Shown here: one piece after another, positions 1-9,198 of the stretch
Position numbering within the stretch: position 1 is the stretch's first letter
Layout: each line of letters opens with the position of its first letter
DNA from: Chitinophaga varians
Lineage (GTDB): Bacteria; Bacteroidota; Bacteroidia; Chitinophagales; Chitinophagaceae
Assembly: GCF_012641275.1 (NCBI RefSeq)
Contig: NZ_JABAIA010000002.1
Location: forward strand, 930,001-994,000
DNA length: 64,000 nt
Reading direction: 5' to 3'
Program-made: the position numbers and the translations under genes
The notes under the pieces: model-generated
Seen by the model: the letters and a program-made list of their open reading frames with translations, nothing else
Told to the model about the DNA's origin: nothing
Databases searched by the model: none

Positions 1-2
1 AA

Positions 3-2876
3 CGAAAAGAATTACCCGTTACCCCCGGTAAACCAATGCTGGTACAGCTGGAACCAGACAACAAGGGGCTGGGTGAAGTGATCGTGGTGGGATACGGCAC
101 GCAGCGCAAAGAGTCGGTGACCGGCGCGGTATCCGCCATCACCGCCAAAGACATAGAGCGGGTACATGGCTCTACTGTCAGCGCTACGCTGGCAGGTAAA
201 ATACCCGGCGTGAGCTTCCGTATGCCCGACGGCAGGCCCGGTGCTTCTGCCAATATCCAGATCCGTAACATGGGCAACCCCCTGTATGTGATCGACGGAA
301 TACAAAAAGACGCAGGACAGTTTAATAACATCTCTCCCAACGACATTGAAAGCATTACCGTGCTAAAAGACGCGTCAGCGGCCATTTACGGTGTACGTGC
401 CGCTAACGGGGTAGTGGTGGTGACCACCAAGCGCGGTCGCATGGGCAGCGGTAACCTGATTAACGTAGACGGTTATACGGGATGGCAGAACTGGTCACGT
501 TTTCCCAAAACAGTTGGTGCCTACGAATGGATGCTGGGCAAAGCCGAGGCAGAAATGAACCGCGAAAATCCCGGCACACAAATCACGCCGGCCGAGCTGG
601 AAAAATGGAAAGCCGGCACGGAGAAAGGCTATCAAAGCTTCGATTGGTACGACTTCATCATCAAAAAAAACGCACCACAACGCTCTATTAACGTGAACGC
701 TACCGGTGGCTCTGAGAACATCAATTACTACCTGTCGGTTACCCGGCTTGACCAGAAGTCCGTGCTGGGCCGTGAGTTCGATTTTAATCGCACCAATATC
801 CAGAGCAACGTGGACGCCCGGATTACCAAACGCCTCAAAGTGGGCGTGCAGATCAATGGCCGTATTGAAGAACGCGACAATCCCGGCGTACCAGGTGGAG
901 ACGACTACTGGGCGCCGCGTTTCGCTTTGTTCCGCAATCGTCCCACAGAGCGGCCTTACGCCAATGACAACCCCGCCTATCCCAACGATATTGGCCATAA
1001 CACAGAAAACTGGGCAGTGCAGACCAAAGCCATTTCCGGCTACTGGACGGAGACCTGGCGCGTACTGCAGACCAACCTGAACGCAGAGTACAATACACCC
1101 TTAAAAGGGCTTACGCTCAAAGGCATGTACTCCTACTATTTTGCCGACCGGCAGATGGATGGCCACGAGTACACCTACGACACCTATACTTTTTATCCGC
1201 AGGACAGCACTTACCGCCGCACCGGCGGCAGCTCCAATCCCTGGCGCGAAAGAGGCACCCGTAAAATACTGGAACAGGTAACACAAGGACAGGCCAACTA
1301 CGCGAATACTTTCGGTAAACATAGCATCGGCGCCACTTTTGTGGCAGAACGTATCGTTCGCCGGGAACTGGACGTGTGGCTGCATGCCGTTCCTAAAAAC
1401 AACGTGTTGCCACTGATCCAGTTTGCCGATATGGACACCTATAACGATAACGATGATACGCAGGCGAGGATCGGTTATATCGGCCGCCTCAACTACAGCT
1501 ATGCGGATAAATATTTCCTGGAAGTAGCCGGAAGAAGTGATGCTTCCTGGAAATTCGCGCCGGACAGACGCTGGGGTTTCTTTCCTTCCGTATCAGCCGG
1601 GTGGCGTATTACTGAGGAAGGGTTTTTCCGCAATCTCCTCGGGCGCAACAGTATCCTCACAGACCTGAAGGTGCGCGCTTCCTACGGTGAGCTGGGCGAT
1701 GATGATATCGGTATCGGCGCTTATGATTATATGTCAGGTTATAATTACAATACTTCCAAAGTGATCCTCGACGGCCAGGTGGTGGTAGGCTCCGCAGACA
1801 AAGGCGTTCCGAATAACCGACTTTCCTGGTTCGTGTCCCGCATCACAGATATCGGTATCGACTACTCGCTGTGGAACGGTAAAGTGACCGGCGCGGTGGA
1901 TTACTTCTACCGTAAGCGTACCGGATTGCGGGGGCCTAAATATGATATCCTGGTGCCCAGCGAAATAGGCTATGCGTTGCCCGATGAAAATGTGAACAGC
2001 GACGCGCAGGTCGGTGGAGAGATATCCGCCGCGTACAACGGAAAAATAGGACAGGTACAGTTTATGGTGGGCGGTAATTTTTCGTACTCCCGTGGCCGTT
2101 TTCTGCAGTCGTATAAGCCGCTGTGGGGCAACTCCCTGGACCACTACCGCAATTCACAGGAAAACCGCTGGAGCGGTATTTACTGGGGATATGAAGTGGT
2201 AGGCCAGTTTAAATCACAGGAGGAAATCAACCATTATCCTGTCAACATTGATGGAAAAGGGAATAAGACCATGTTGCCCGGTGATTTGATTTACAAGGAT
2301 GCCAATGGCGACGGGATCATCAACGATCTGGACATGCGCCCCATTGGCTATCAGACCACCGGCAACCCTACCATTGGTATTGGCTTTAATATCGGTGTAC
2401 GCTGGAAAGGCATCGATTTTTCTGCCGATTTCTCCGGTGGCTCCCTGTATTCTTTCTCTCAAAACTGGGAGATGCGCTGGCCTTATCAGAACAACGGCAA
2501 CCTGCTGAAACAATTCTATGAAGACCGCTGGCACAGGCAGGACCCGTTTGATGTGAACAGCCAGTGGATACCCGGTAAGTATCCGGCGTTGCGTTTCAAT
2601 GATGGCGGTCACAGTAACTACAATAAACCATCTACCTTCTGGCTGACCAACGTACATTATATCCGCCTGCGGACCATGGAAATGGGATATACGCTGCCAC
2701 AGCCCTGGCTGGACAGGATCAAGCTGAAGAAAGTCCGTCTGTACGTGAATACCTACAATCTGTTTTCCATTGATAATGTGAAGCAGCTGGGCATTGAACC
2801 GGAAATAGCCGACGAGAACGGACTACAGTATCCGCAGAACAAGTTTATCAACGTTGGTTTCAATCTCACTTTCTAA
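3..2876 (+). CDS. SusC/RagA-type TonB-dependent outer-membrane receptor (5' truncated)
   Basis: Outer-membrane beta-barrel receptor that, with a SusD lipoprotein, imports oligosaccharides or other nutrients using TonB energy. The frame is open from the first bases of the window, so the signal peptide and most of the carboxypeptidase-like N-domain lie outside. The visible part starts at the end of that domain and continues with the family signature GEVIVVGYGTQRK, a plug domain (VLKDASAAIYGVRAANGVVVVTTK) and about 800 residues of barrel ending in FINVGFNLTF, an aromatic C-terminus typical of barrel proteins. The ATG at 36 is internal and not the start. The SusD gene follows after 10 nt, so the two are co-transcribed. 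The substrate cannot be told from the sequence; no glycoside hydrolase is linked downstream. Confidence 0.96.
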   Translation, partial: RKELPVTPGKPMLVQLEPDNKGLGEVIVVGYGTQRKESVTGAVSAITAKDIERVHGSTVSATLAGKIPGVSFRMPDGRPGASANIQIRNMGNPLYVIDGIQKDAGQFNNISPNDIESITVLKDASAAIYGVRAANGVVVVTTKRGRMGSGNLINVDGYTGWQNWSRFPKTVGAYEWMLGKAEAEMNRENPGTQITPAELEKWKAGTEKGYQSFDWYDFIIKKNAPQRSINVNATGGSENINYYLSVTRLDQKSVLGREFDFNRTNIQSNVDARITKRLKVGVQINGRIEERDNPGVPGGDDYWAPRFALFRNRPTERPYANDNPAYPNDIGHNTENWAVQTKAISGYWTETWRVLQTNLNAEYNTPLKGLTLKGMYSYYFADRQMDGHEYTYDTYTFYPQDSTYRRTGGSSNPWRERGTRKILEQVTQGQANYANTFGKHSIGATFVAERIVRRELDVWLHAVPKNNVLPLIQFADMDTYNDNDDTQARIGYIGRLNYSYADKYFLEVAGRSDASWKFAPDRRWGFFPSVSAGWRITEEGFFRNLLGRNSILTDLKVRASYGELGDDDIGIGAYDYMSGYNYNTSKVILDGQVVVGSADKGVPNNRLSWFVSRITDIGIDYSLWNGKVTGAVDYFYRKRTGLRGPKYDILVPSEIGYALPDENVNSDAQVGGEISAAYNGKIGQVQFMVGGNFSYSRGRFLQSYKPLWGNSLDHYRNSQENRWSGIYWGYEVVGQFKSQEEINHYPVNIDGKGNKTMLPGDLIYKDANGDGIINDLDMRPIGYQTTGNPTIGIGFNIGVRWKGIDFSADFSGGSLYSFSQNWEMRWPYQNNGNLLKQFYEDRWHRQDPFDVNSQWIPGKYPALRFNDGGHSNYNKPSTFWLTNVHYIRLRTMEMGYTLPQPWLDRIKLKKVRLYVNTYNLFSIDNVKQLGIEPEIADENGLQYPQNKFINVGFNLTF

Positions 2877-2886
2877 AAGCTATTTT

Positions 2887-4758
2887 ATGAGAACGTATGG
2901 TTTTTATATACTGTTGATATTGACCCTTTTCGGGTGTGTGAAAAGCAATGATAATTTTCTGGACCGTGCGCCCAGCAATATTCTGCTGGATGAGCAGGTG
3001 TGGAAAGACGAAGTGCTGGTATTATCCGTGATAGCGAACCTGTACGACCGTTATCCCGATTATCAGACCATCGAAAACTGGTCGGAATTTGCTGCTTTTG
3101 ATGAAGCCTTTGCTTCCGAGTCAGGGCAGTACGGGCGGCATAAGAACCAGCAATATAGTTATGGCTCCTGGGGCTACTGGGATTATGGTTACATCCGTGA
3201 GCTGAACCTGTTCATCGAAAAGTGCGGCAAAGCGAACCTGCTGAAGCCTGAGGTCAGGGACCGTTTCCTGGCGGAGGCGCGTTTCCTGCGGGCCAATGTG
3301 TATTTCGAACTGGTAAAACGTATGGGTGGCGTGCCATTGGTACTGGAGCCGCTGACCTATGACTATAAAGGAGATCCCGGTGCCTTGCAAAGGCCCCGTC
3401 AGAAAGAATCAGAGATCTATGATTTTGTGATCAGGGAGATGGATGCCATTATGCCGGCATTGCCTGATGATGCCAATATTAAGAGCCGCGCCACTAAAGG
3501 GCTGGTGCTTGCCACCAAAGCGCGCGCTGCCCTGTATGCCGCGTCCATCGCAAAATACGGGGCTACTACGCCGCAGGTGTCACTGCCCGGTGGTGAGGTG
3601 GGCATTCCTGCTTCTATGGCAGACGGCTATTATAAAACGGCGCTGGCAGCAGCGCAGCAGTTGATCAACAGCGGCAAATATGCGCTGTACAACAAAAAGC
3701 CGGACAATCGGTCCGAGAATTTCGCTGCGCTGTTTTATGACAAAGGCGGCAATCCTGAAGTTATTTTCGTGAAGGATTTTAAACTGCAAAGCGGCAAAGT
3801 TCAGGAATGGACGCTGGCCAACCAACCCCGTTCCCTCGCGGAAGAGCAGCAGGGCGGCCGGCTGAATCCATCGCTCAACCTGGTGCAGTCTTTCGAAAAA
3901 CTGGACAATACCTTTGCGCCCTATGCCACCAATACGCCCGGCGGTGATTACATCTACTATGATAAACCGGAAGATATGTTTGCCGGCCGGGATGCCCGTT
4001 TAGCCGGCACCGTTATACTTCCCGGAACAGAATTCAAAAGCAAAAAAGTAGATATCTGGGCGGGCTATATCCTGAAAGACGGCAGCATTGTAACGGCCAA
4101 CAACTTTGGCGGACAAGCCGTTGTAGGCGGCAATCGTATACAGGTAGTGGGTTTTGACGGGCCGATCGATAACCTGGAATTCAGCGCGCAGACAGGTTTT
4201 TATGTGCGTAAATACCAGGACCCGGCCGTTGGCTCCGGTCGTATCGGCACCAAAAGCGAAGTATGGTGGGTGCGTTACCGTTATGCGGAAGTGCTGCTCA
4301 ACGCTGCGGAAGCGGCCTTTGAACTGGGCGATAAAAACACGGCGGCAGGTTATCTCAACCAGGTGCGGGCGCGTGCAGGGCTGACTATCCCGCTTGCACC
4401 CGGCGATATTACCTTCGACCGGATTGTGCATGAAAGAAAAGTAGAGCTGGCCTTTGAAGGCCATCAACTCTGGGACATGAAACGTTGGCGCCTTGCGCAC
4501 ATAGTGTGGGACGGCCTTTCCACTGATTTGACCATCCACCCGGAAAGTGCCCGTTCCACCAGTACCCGCGTATTTGGCCTCTTGCCTTACCGCATCTACA
4601 ATCCTGGTACACCGCAGGACGGCAAATGGGTGTTCAAAAAAGTAATTCCCAGCAATGTTACGAGTGCGCACCAGTTCAGGTTGGGCAACTATTACTCTTT
4701 TATTGGAGATGATATCCGGAACAACAACCCGTTGGTGATCAAAAATCCTAACCAGTAA
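2887..4758 (+). CDS. SusD/RagB-family nutrient-binding outer-membrane lipoprotein
   Basis: Surface lipoprotein that caps the SusC barrel and binds the substrate. The 623-residue product starts with a hydrophobic signal and a lipobox (LTLFGC), giving a predicted lipidated Cys near residue 16. Family motifs are clear: LAEARFLRANVYFELV in the N-terminal helical region and ERKVELAFEGHQLWDMKRW near the C-terminus, the hallmark of SusD proteins. The ATG at 2887 is chosen over an in-frame ATG at 2854, because the latter lies inside the SusC gene and would put charged and polar residues before the signal peptide. It sits between SusC and a DUF3823 gene, as in many Bacteroidota uptake loci. Confidence 0.96.
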   Translation: MRTYGFYILLILTLFGCVKSNDNFLDRAPSNILLDEQVWKDEVLVLSVIANLYDRYPDYQTIENWSEFAAFDEAFASESGQYGRHKNQQYSYGSWGYWDYGYIRELNLFIEKCGKANLLKPEVRDRFLAEARFLRANVYFELVKRMGGVPLVLEPLTYDYKGDPGALQRPRQKESEIYDFVIREMDAIMPALPDDANIKSRATKGLVLATKARAALYAASIAKYGATTPQVSLPGGEVGIPASMADGYYKTALAAAQQLINSGKYALYNKKPDNRSENFAALFYDKGGNPEVIFVKDFKLQSGKVQEWTLANQPRSLAEEQQGGRLNPSLNLVQSFEKLDNTFAPYATNTPGGDYIYYDKPEDMFAGRDARLAGTVILPGTEFKSKKVDIWAGYILKDGSIVTANNFGGQAVVGGNRIQVVGFDGPIDNLEFSAQTGFYVRKYQDPAVGSGRIGTKSEVWWVRYRYAEVLLNAAEAAFELGDKNTAAGYLNQVRARAGLTIPLAPGDITFDRIVHERKVELAFEGHQLWDMKRWRLAHIVWDGLSTDLTIHPESARSTSTRVFGLLPYRIYNPGTPQDGKWVFKKVIPSNVTSAHQFRLGNYYSFIGDDIRNNNPLVIKNPNQ

Positions 4759-4769
4759 AATCCATTCAC

Positions 4770-5462
4770 ATGAGAAACAATCTATTTATCATCATCATAG
4801 TATTACTGGCAGCCTCCTGTAAAAAAGACAACTACCCGGCGCCCGGCACCACTTTTAAAGGCCGTATCACCTACCAGGGAGAAGCGGTGAATGTCAGCCA
4901 TGGCGAAGTGTTTTTTGAACTGTGGGAATCCGGCTGGGGAAAACGTACGCCCATCAACGTGGCAGTGGCACAGGACGGCTCTTTTTCCTCGCTGCTGTTT
5001 GACGGTAATTACCAGCTGGTACTGCCCAAAGGACAGGGGCCTTACCTTACGCTGCCGGATGCGGCCAGCCATACGGATACCACCCTGTTGCAGCTGAAAG
5101 GGGACCGTACCATGGACATAGAGGTATTGCCGTATTATATGGTCAGGAACGCTAAAGTCAGTGCCACCGGCCGTCAGGTAACGGCTAATTGTAAACTGGA
5201 GAAGATCATCACGGATACCCGCGCCAAAAACGTAGAGCGTGTTACGCTATATGTTAACAGGACACAGTTTGTGGACGGTATCAATAATATCGTCACACAA
5301 AGCATGAATGGCGGCGATATCCAGGACCCTGGCAATGTTACGTTGCTGGTGAATGTGCCTGCTGTCAATCCGGTGCAATCATCGGTGTTTGTCCGGGTGG
5401 GCGTCAAAATAGAAGGGGTGGAGGATATGATCTTCTCGCCGGTCATCGAACAAAAGTTATAA
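4770..5462 (+). CDS. DUF3823-family lipoprotein of a SusCD operon
   Basis: A 230-residue lipoprotein, with signal and lipobox LLAASC, followed by KKDNYPAPGTTFKGRI. This is the usual opening of DUF3823 proteins, which are found next to SusC/SusD and presumed to be surface-exposed accessory binding or assembly factors. The first domain (about residues 30-115) looks like a carboxypeptidase-regulatory/transthyretin fold (GRITYQGEAV, DGSFSSLLFDGNYQLVLP), the second like another beta-sandwich. It starts 11 nt after SusD and ends just before a strong terminator, so it is the last gene of the operon. Family assignment is from sequence pattern; the molecular role is not established. Confidence 0.85.
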   Translation: MRNNLFIIIIVLLAASCKKDNYPAPGTTFKGRITYQGEAVNVSHGEVFFELWESGWGKRTPINVAVAQDGSFSSLLFDGNYQLVLPKGQGPYLTLPDAASHTDTTLLQLKGDRTMDIEVLPYYMVRNAKVSATGRQVTANCKLEKIITDTRAKNVERVTLYVNRTQFVDGINNIVTQSMNGGDIQDPGNVTLLVNVPAVNPVQSSVFVRVGVKIEGVEDMIFSPVIEQKL

Positions 5463-5490
5463 AGGAACAGCGAACGAGGACGATCAACAA

Positions 5491-5526
5491 AAGAAGACCG
5501 GAAGAATTTTTCCGGTCTTCTTTTTA
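5491..5526. terminator. Rho-independent, bidirectional terminator of the SusCD operon
   Basis: A perfect 13-bp stem (5491-5503 paired with 5510-5522) with a 6-nt loop. It is followed on the plus strand by a T run; read on the minus strand the stem is followed by TTTTG. It lies between the convergent ends of the DUF3823 gene and the secreted hydrolase gene, so it probably serves both. Confidence 0.85.
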
Positions 5527-5545
5527 TATGAAATGTCGTCAGGGG

Positions 5546-6325
5546 TTATTTGCCGGATACTGTTTTTGCGGCTTCGATAATGACGTTGGCCACTTTTTGC
5601 GGTTGTGAGATATATACAGCGTGGCTGCCTTTTATCTCAGTTATTTTAGTGTTGGAGCGTTTGTACATATTCCGTTCGATATCAGGGTTGATGCTTTTAT
5701 CTTCTGTAGCCACGATACCAAAAGCAGGTTTATGTCTCCAGGCGGCGTCGGTGACTGGCGCAATAAAACATTTGGCGTAGAATGCGCCCTGCGAAGCGTA
5801 CATGAAGGCAGCATCTTCCTTGCTTACATCCGCGCAGAAACCCGCGTGGAATTTCGCTTTGTCGTAGTAAACAATACCGTTGGCGTCTGCGGGCAATATG
5901 CCGTTTTCAGGAGCTGGAGGCGCAGTCTGGACCCATTTGAGAGCTGTTTCATTGTTGTCGGGCTGGAAGGCGGCGATGTATACCAGTCCGGCTACCTTAG
6001 GATGATTGCCTGCTTCCGTGATAACGACACCTCCCCATGAGTGGCCGGCAAGAATGGTCGGTCCGTCTTGCGCATCCAGTGCCAGTTTGGTGGCCCTGAC
6101 ATCGTCTTCGAGGGAGGTCAGCGGGTTTTGCACCACGGTGACATGGTAACCCTGCCTGGTAAGTGCTTCATAGACGCCTTTGTAGCCGGAACCGTCAGCG
6201 AAGGCGCCGTGTACCAATACGATGTTTTTAATAGTCTGCGCATTGGTGGCAGTGAAAGTGAAAAGAACGAGCGTGAGGGCCAGGATGGTGCTTTTCAGGG
6301 AGTTGAAGAGTGTTTGCTTTTTCAT
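5546..6325 (-). CDS. Secreted alpha/beta hydrolase (salicylate-esterase-like)
   Basis: 259-residue serine hydrolase of the alpha/beta fold, in the group resembling plant methyl-salicylate esterases. The N-terminus (MKKQTLFNSL, then a hydrophobic stretch ending TATNAQ) is a Sec signal peptide, so the enzyme should be periplasmic or secreted. IVLVHGAFADGSGY forms the oxyanion-hole strand, GHSWGG carries the nucleophilic Ser, and KGSHAVYISQP near the end carries the catalytic His. The start at 6325 is preferred over an upstream start at 6400 because it begins directly at the signal peptide. A near-identical paralogue without a signal peptide lies at 24252-24965, and the regions upstream of both are conserved. 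An AraC regulator gene lies upstream on the same strand. The natural substrate is unknown. Confidence 0.85.
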   Translation of the reverse strand: MKKQTLFNSLKSTILALTLVLFTFTATNAQTIKNIVLVHGAFADGSGYKGVYEALTRQGYHVTVVQNPLTSLEDDVRATKLALDAQDGPTILAGHSWGGVVITEAGNHPKVAGLVYIAAFQPDNNETALKWVQTAPPAPENGILPADANGIVYYDKAKFHAGFCADVSKEDAAFMYASQGAFYAKCFIAPVTDAAWRHKPAFGIVATEDKSINPDIERNMYKRSNTKITEIKGSHAVYISQPQKVANVIIEAAKTVSGK

Positions 6326-6355
6326 ATCTATAGTGTTGAAGTGTTTGTTCGAATC

Positions 6356-6433
6356 AACGATACAAAGATGCGACGAAAAGCAGGCCTGTCTGATGAGCAT
6401 AATACCCGGTTTGTTGTGATTATTTCCCTTTTT
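6356..6433. promoter_or_regulatory. Conserved upstream block of the secreted hydrolase (copy 1)
   Basis: About 78 nt upstream of the hydrolase gene match, base for base at most positions, the region 24999-25076 upstream of the hydrolase paralogue. The block includes a CATCTTTG sequence (minus strand) resembling the Bacteroidota -7 box TAnnTTTG, and it reaches into the last codons of the AraC gene. Conservation outside coding sequence suggests a shared promoter and operator, or a recent segmental duplication. Confidence 0.6.
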
Positions 6434-7277
6434 CGAATCCCCCTTTGTTTCTGAAGTCGGAAGGTGATGTGCCGGTGTTCTTTTTGAAGAAATTGGAGAA
6501 ATACGCTATGTCTTCAAATCCCAATTCAAAGGTGATGTGTTTAATGGATTTGTCTGTGTATACCAGTAACCTTCGGGCTTCTACCACAATTCTGTCCTGA
6601 ATGATCTGTGATGGGGTTTTCTGATTATATAACGCAAATAGGTTCGATAGTGTTTTGGGCGACTTGCACAATAGTCCGGCATAAAAACTGACGGAGTGTT
6701 CTGTTTTGAAGTTGGCTTCGACCAGCAGATTGAATTTCCGGATAATATGGAACCGCTCGTCCGGGAGTTTTTTGGAAGGCAAATATCCGGATTTAGCCAG
6801 GCTGGTCACGTAGATAATGAGACGCTTTAATAACATCAGCAACATTTCATGCTGGATATGGTCTGATGTCTTGAACTCTTCTATAAATACATCAGAGAGT
6901 AACTGCAGCTTTTGCTGTGCGTGCCCGCTCAGCTTTACAATAAGGTGGTCTGTACTGCTGAACAGAAAGCCTACACAGCTAACTTCGCTATCATGGTCGA
7001 TGATGCAGTAGAATTCCCGGTTGAACTGCCACGCTACAATAGTTTCAGCCTGCTCAAAGCTGAATGACTGGTTGAATAATAATGTTAATAAGCTATTGGA
7101 AGGGAATTCATATTCCATTCCATCGATGGTGACAGTCTGGCTTTTGCCGGGATTCCAGGCGATAGTGAAATACTTATTGAACCGGTCTTTGGTGAATACC
7201 TGTCTGTCCAGGCCAGGCTCATCTTTAAACAGCAGTAATTCACCGCCGGTATTGTCCTCTTTTAGTTTGAGTTTCAT
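6420..7277 (-). CDS. AraC-family transcriptional regulator
   Basis: 285 residues. The C-terminal ~100 residues are the double helix-turn-helix DNA-binding domain of AraC/XylS proteins: a first helix pair around EARRLLVYTDKSIKHITFEL and the diagnostic GFEDIAYFSNFFKKNTGTSPSDF. The N-terminal ~170 residues would be a cupin-type sensing domain; its ligand cannot be inferred. It lies upstream of and in the same direction as the secreted hydrolase, with 94 nt between them, and is divergent from the chloroperoxidase-like hydrolase at 7482. Control of either neighbour is plausible. The conserved block shared by the two hydrolase paralogues overlaps its 3' end. Confidence 0.92.
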   Translation of the reverse strand: MKLKLKEDNTGGELLLFKDEPGLDRQVFTKDRFNKYFTIAWNPGKSQTVTIDGMEYEFPSNSLLTLLFNQSFSFEQAETIVAWQFNREFYCIIDHDSEVSCVGFLFSSTDHLIVKLSGHAQQKLQLLSDVFIEEFKTSDHIQHEMLLMLLKRLIIYVTSLAKSGYLPSKKLPDERFHIIRKFNLLVEANFKTEHSVSFYAGLLCKSPKTLSNLFALYNQKTPSQIIQDRIVVEARRLLVYTDKSIKHITFELGFEDIAYFSNFFKKNTGTSPSDFRNKGGFEKGK

Positions 7278-7345
7278 TTAGGATATTTGGAGATAAAATT
7301 ACATCTATCTATAATATAGGTATGATTTTTATTGTCTGTCGAATA

Positions 7346-7359
7346 TTAATCTAGATTAA
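7346..7359. promoter_or_regulatory. FNR/CRP-type palindromic box upstream of the chloroperoxidase-like gene
   Basis: Perfect 14-bp palindrome TTAATCTAGATTAA, which has the architecture of an FNR box (TTGAT-N4-ATCAA). An identical copy sits at 8379-8392. Here its 3' end is 46 nt before a GATTTTTG -7-like box (7406-7413) of the gene starting at 7482, which puts its centre about 60-65 nt upstream of the predicted transcription start. Confidence 0.65.
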
Positions 7360-7481
7360 GGCTGATTCTTAAGATAGGTTATTGGGTGTTGGGTATTTGA
7401 TGAACGATTTTTGTGGTGCAATAATGATTTATTTCCTGCTTTTCAAACATATCAATTCACAAACCTTCAAAACCTGCAGAC

Positions 7482-8303
7482 ATGAACAAGATTACAGTAA
7501 AAGACGGCACTGAGATTTACTACAAAGATTGGGGAACTGGTCAACCGCTGGTATTCCATCACGGCTGGCCGCTGTCAAGTGACGACTGGGATGCCCAGAT
7601 GATTTTTTTCCTGAACCAGGGGTTCCGGGTGATCGCTTTTGACCGCAGAGGCCATGGACGCTCCAGCCAGACAGCCATTGGACATGATATGGACACCTAC
7701 GCATCTGACGTAGCGGAACTGGCGAAAGCGCTGGACCTAAAAAATGCGGTGCATATCGGTCACTCTACCGGTGGTGGGGAAGTGATCCGCTATGTCGCTA
7801 AATACGGACAGGGACGCGTGGCCAAAGCGGTGCTGGTAAGTGCTGTAACGCCTATTATGGTGAAGAATGACAACAACCCTGACGGCGTTCCGATGTCTGT
7901 ATTCGACGAAATACGCGTCAATACTGCCACTAACAGGCAACAGTTTTTCCAGGACTTCACCATTCCTTTCTATGGTTACAACCGGGAAGGCGCTAAAAAG
8001 TCCCAGGGCATCATGGACAACTGGTGGCGCCAGGGAATGATGGGCGCTATCAAAGCTCATTATGATTGTATCAAAGCGTTTTCAGAAACGGATTTCACCG
8101 AAGACCTGAAGAGCGTGGATGTGCCTGTGCTGGTGATGCACGGCGAAGATGACCAGATCGTTCCGATTGCTACTACCGGCGTAAAAGCTGCCCAGCTGCT
8201 GAAGAACGGTAAACTGATTTCCTATCCTGGTTTCCCGCACGGCATGCCTACTACGGAGGCTGCTACCATCAATGCGGACCTGCTGGCTTTCATCAAAGCG
8301 TAA
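7482..8303 (+). CDS. Alpha/beta hydrolase, non-haem chloroperoxidase type
   Basis: 273-residue cytoplasmic alpha/beta hydrolase of the cofactor-free haloperoxidase/esterase group. Visible motifs are VFHHGWPLSSDDWD (oxyanion strand with HGWP), AFDRRGHGRSSQ, the nucleophile elbow GHSTGGGE, the acid region VMHGEDDQIVP, and the catalytic His in YPGFPHGMP. These enzymes hydrolyse esters and can form peracids. There is no signal peptide. It is a single-gene unit followed by a hairpin terminator. It shares a palindromic promoter element with the pirin operon 1 kb downstream, so it probably belongs to the same stress regulon. Confidence 0.9.
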   Translation: MNKITVKDGTEIYYKDWGTGQPLVFHHGWPLSSDDWDAQMIFFLNQGFRVIAFDRRGHGRSSQTAIGHDMDTYASDVAELAKALDLKNAVHIGHSTGGGEVIRYVAKYGQGRVAKAVLVSAVTPIMVKNDNNPDGVPMSVFDEIRVNTATNRQQFFQDFTIPFYGYNREGAKKSQGIMDNWWRQGMMGAIKAHYDCIKAFSETDFTEDLKSVDVPVLVMHGEDDQIVPIATTGVKAAQLLKNGKLISYPGFPHGMPTTEAATINADLLAFIKA

Positions 8304-8327
8304 AATAACTGGAAGTTGCTTATGAGT

Positions 8328-8354
8328 GCAGCCCGGGACCGCCCGGGCTGCTTT
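8328..8354 (+). terminator. Terminator after the chloroperoxidase-like gene
   Basis: Perfect 10-bp GC-rich stem (8328-8337 with 8342-8351), 4-nt loop, followed by a short T run. Confidence 0.75.
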
Positions 8355-8378
8355 CCTGTTGCCCTGCCCCTGAAATTC

Positions 8379-8392
8379 TTAATCTAGATTAA
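8379..8392. promoter_or_regulatory. FNR/CRP-type palindromic box upstream of the pirin operon
   Basis: Second exact copy of TTAATCTAGATTAA. It ends 45 nt before the -7-like box GAACTTTG (8438-8445) of the pirin operon, essentially the same spacing as at 7346-7359. Confidence 0.65.
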
Positions 8393-8464
8393 TCCGTTTT
8401 CTTAACCTGGTTCATAGGCCGGCCTGCCGGTATAACGGAACTTTGTAGTATAAACATAAAGGCA

Positions 8465-9187
8465 ATGGTACAGTACATTTTTCATAAAGCAGACAGCCGG
8501 GGACATGACCACCATGACTGGCTGGACAGCCGCAAGACATTCAGTTTTGGCGACTATTACAATCCCCGGAGAATGGGTTTTGGCGCCCTGCGGGTATTGA
8601 ATGACGATACCCTGCCGGCTGGTAAAGGATTTGGCCTTCATCCGCATGATAATATGGAGATCATCAGTATCCCGCTGAAAGGCAGCCTGAAACATGAAGA
8701 TTCAGCCGGTAACAAGGCCGTCGCCGCCGCGGGGACCATTCAGGTGATGCATGCCGGCAGCGGCCTGTTTCACAGCGAATACAACAACAGCCAGGACGAA
8801 GTGGCCGAGTTCCTGCAGATCTGGGTGTATCCTGAAGAGCTGAACACAGCGCCACGGTACACGCTGGGACAGCTGCAACAGGACGCCACCAGGAACCGTT
8901 TGCATGCATTCATCACGCCTGACAGCCCGGAGGGGAGCTATGTCCGTAAAGACGTATGGTTCAGCACCGGCCATTTTGATCATGGCACTGCCTTTACCTA
9001 TCCGCTTCACCTGTCGGACAACGGCGTGTATGCGTTTGTGATAGACGGCCGCTTTTCCGTTGATGGAAAAGAGCTGTCCGCAAGAGACGGGCTGGGCATA
9101 TCAGGGACTTCAGCAATTGAAATAAAAGCACTGAGCGATGACGCGCGTCTATTGCTTATGGAAGTGCCTATGGTGATTCATCAGTAA
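8465..9187 (+). CDS. Pirin-family protein (YhhW-like bicupin)
   Basis: 240 residues, the usual length for bacterial pirins. The N-terminal cupin has the typical DHHDWLDSRKTFSFGDYYNP opening and the metal-binding signature FGLHPHDNMEI (His ligands), then the downstream GSGLFHSEYN with a further His. The C-terminal half is the second, metal-free cupin. Bacterial YhhW-type pirins can oxidise quercetin-like compounds, and other pirins act as redox-responsive partners. It is the first gene of a four-gene operon with a degenerate receiver protein, a VOC dioxygenase and an MhqD-like hydrolase, and the set reads as quinone/aromatic-electrophile defence. An FNR-type box lies upstream. Confidence 0.93.
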   Translation: MVQYIFHKADSRGHDHHDWLDSRKTFSFGDYYNPRRMGFGALRVLNDDTLPAGKGFGLHPHDNMEIISIPLKGSLKHEDSAGNKAVAAAGTIQVMHAGSGLFHSEYNNSQDEVAEFLQIWVYPEELNTAPRYTLGQLQQDATRNRLHAFITPDSPEGSYVRKDVWFSTGHFDHGTAFTYPLHLSDNGVYAFVIDGRFSVDGKELSARDGLGISGTSAIEIKALSDDARLLLMEVPMVIHQ

Positions 9188-9198
9188 TAACTATCAAC

